Shown here piece by piece: positions 14,477-15,510 of a stretch of 15,510 nucleotides of DNA (position 1 is its first letter; every line of letters starts with the position of its first letter). The stretch comes from CAZUXY01 sp964624235 (lineage in GTDB: Bacteria; Spirochaetota; UBA4802; UBA5368), in the NCBI GenBank assembly GCA_964624235.1, contig CAZUXY010000082.1, positions 1-15,510 of the forward strand, in the 5' to 3' direction. The notes below the pieces were generated by a model, which was given only the letters and a program-made list of their open reading frames with translations, did not search any database and was not told the DNA's origin. The position numbers and the translations under genes are program-made.

Positions 14477-15510
14477 TTACAACCCTTTTTTCACTGTCGG
14501 GTGGAATCCCAGATATACATGACCGTTGCTTCCATCGATGGTGATAAAATCCCCCTCCCGTACAATGATTTTACCCTTTTCAAAGGGCTCCCTGCTGACA
14601 ATGGCCATATTGTTTTTTTCATCGATCCGCATCCGCGAGAAATCGCTCACTCCGGATTTCTCAAGCCGCCGCATCTGGAGCACCGCATGGGAGGTCATAC
14701 CGCCCACGCAGGTAAGAATACCCTCGGATTTCTGAATTCCCACCACATCTTCAGGATTTGTTTCGGGCCGCACAATGATAATCTTGTCTCCGGGATATCG
14801 AGTACGGACCTTATCGATGCGGCCGATATTAAAAACCACCCTGCCTGATACCGCACCTCCCGATGCCGCCAGTCCCTGGCCCAGAAAATACTGCTGGAGT
14901 TCCGCCGGACTTTCAGCCGGTTCCTCGGTTTCGAAGTTATGCGTCGCCAGTCCCCTGATCTGAAGTATGTATAATACTTCATTTTCAAAAGTAAACTCCA
15001 CCTCAACCTCGTTACCCCACCATTCCCTGACCTTTTTTATCGCATCATGAATCTTTCTGTAATGGGCGGGATAGGTTTTTTCAAGCGAAGGGAACATGCT
15101 GCTGCTTGCGTATTTACTGCGCTGAGCCTCGCTAATGGGGAAGACCCTGGCTACCCCGCTGACCACATCATGGCCCTGGGCCCTGGTTTTATACTCGCCG
15201 AAAAGGCCGATGTTCTCGTACCCGATGTACTGGCTGTGGACTACACCGGTAATCGATATCGGCGACACATTACCGAAAACCATTTTCTGCACTATGACCG
15301 CCGTACCCCACTCTTCGGAGATATTAATGAATTGACGATAGTTCTTCGCGACATCCGAGTTCCACGACTGAAAGACGGCGATAATGGCGAAAAAAAGCTG
15401 CTCATAGGGGTCTTTGAATATGGAATATCCGGCCTTGTTGAGTGCGTAGCGGTATTTTTTCGTCATGCTTTCCATCTGCCTGCCGTTGAGCTTTTCCTTA
15501 AGATCTACTC
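14477..15510 (-). CDS. Pyruvate phosphate dikinase-like protein ending after the phosphohistidine domain (N-terminus outside window)
   Basis: The visible 343 residues match the second half of the PPDK ATP-grasp domain and the swivelling phosphohistidine domain. The ATP-grasp part has SWNSDVAKNYR, EEWGTAV.VQKMVFGN and EFTFENEVLYILQIRG. Its Glu, Gln and Arg have the spacing of the catalytic E-x11-Q-x-R of PPDK. The His domain has VGGMTSHA with the phospho-acceptor His codon at 14687-14689. The loop that reads FTRNP in PPDK is HSQYI here. After GHVYLGFHP the gene ends with TAA, so the C-terminal PEP/pyruvate TIM-barrel (about 340 residues in PPDK) is absent. The frame continues to the window edge, so 15475 is not a proven start. 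The protein could autophosphorylate and pass phosphate to another partner, or act with a separate barrel protein. It is transcribed towards GAPDH. Confidence 0.88.
   Translation of the reverse strand, partial: VDLKEKLNGRQMESMTKKYRYALNKAGYSIFKDPYEQLFFAIIAVFQSWNSDVAKNYRQFINISEEWGTAVIVQKMVFGNVSPISITGVVHSQYIGYENIGLFGEYKTRAQGHDVVSGVARVFPISEAQRSKYASSSMFPSLEKTYPAHYRKIHDAIKKVREWWGNEVEVEFTFENEVLYILQIRGLATHNFETEEPAESPAELQQYFLGQGLAASGGAVSGRVVFNIGRIDKVRTRYPGDKIIIVRPETNPEDVVGIQKSEGILTCVGGMTSHAVLQMRRLEKSGVSDFSRMRIDEKNNMAIVSREPFEKGKIIVREGDFITIDGSNGHVYLGFHPTVKKGL

Noticed and set aside
14477..15510. Rifampin phosphotransferase or PEP synthase for the dikinase-like gene
   Set aside because: SWN...WGTAV.VQ.MVFGN and the GGMTSHA context match PPDK best, and the visible part runs straight from the ATP-grasp domain to the His domain without a rifampin-binding insert.
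1..15510. CRISPR arrays, tRNA or rRNA genes, insertion sequences, prophage
   Set aside because: Reading the window showed no regularly spaced repeats, no tRNA-like TTCGA arm contexts with cloverleaf partners, and no transposase or integrase motifs.

Overview
The window looks like an ordinary chromosomal stretch of a diderm (Gram-negative-type) bacterium. The evidence is a patatin fused to an outer-membrane beta-barrel ending in Phe, cyclic-nucleotide/GGDEF signalling proteins, and good AAGGAGG-type ribosome binding sites. Coding DNA has balanced base composition and the spacers are very AT-rich. The phylum cannot be fixed from the sequence alone; a spirochaete or deltaproteobacterial-type lineage is only a weak impression. 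I saw no tRNA, rRNA, CRISPR array, transposase or phage gene.

Layout. (1) 1-6833, minus strand: three paralogous long acyl-CoA dehydrogenases, the first cut by the window edge. The two complete copies are both exactly 623 codons and align without gaps. Each has its own AT-rich leader with a TTGACA box, so they look like separately controlled copies rather than a simple operon. (2) 1393-2788, between the first two dehydrogenases: a 1.4 kb spacer holding two plus-strand microprotein genes (45 and about 58-64 aa). They share 20 of 30 core residues, mostly through different synonymous codons. The second has a plausible promoter with a 30-bp dyad over its -10 box. A 14-bp inverted repeat with a 56-nt loop lies just behind the second dehydrogenase. 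(3) 7333-10616, plus strand: a promoter, a divergent DprA/SMF-like protein without the C-terminal winged helix, and, 19 nt later, a PlpD-like patatin-POTRA-barrel protein. (4) 10790-11200, plus strand: a small flavin split-barrel (PPOX-family) protein. (5) 15510-11187, minus strand: a pyruvate phosphate dikinase-like protein that ends after its phosphohistidine domain (N-terminus outside the window), a divergent GAPDH, and two tandem cNMP-binding/GGDEF proteins. The downstream GGDEF protein looks intact and the upstream one has degenerate active and inhibitory sites.

How the parts may work together. The dehydrogenases carry out the first oxidation of beta-oxidation-type pathways on acyl-CoAs, probably with different chain or branch preferences. 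The last region couples lower-glycolysis/PEP-type enzymes to second-messenger proteins in one apparent transcription unit. The most novel-looking items are the microprotein pair, the dikinase-like protein without a PEP/pyruvate barrel, the GAPDH with a replaced NAD-specificity loop, and the active/degenerate GGDEF pair.
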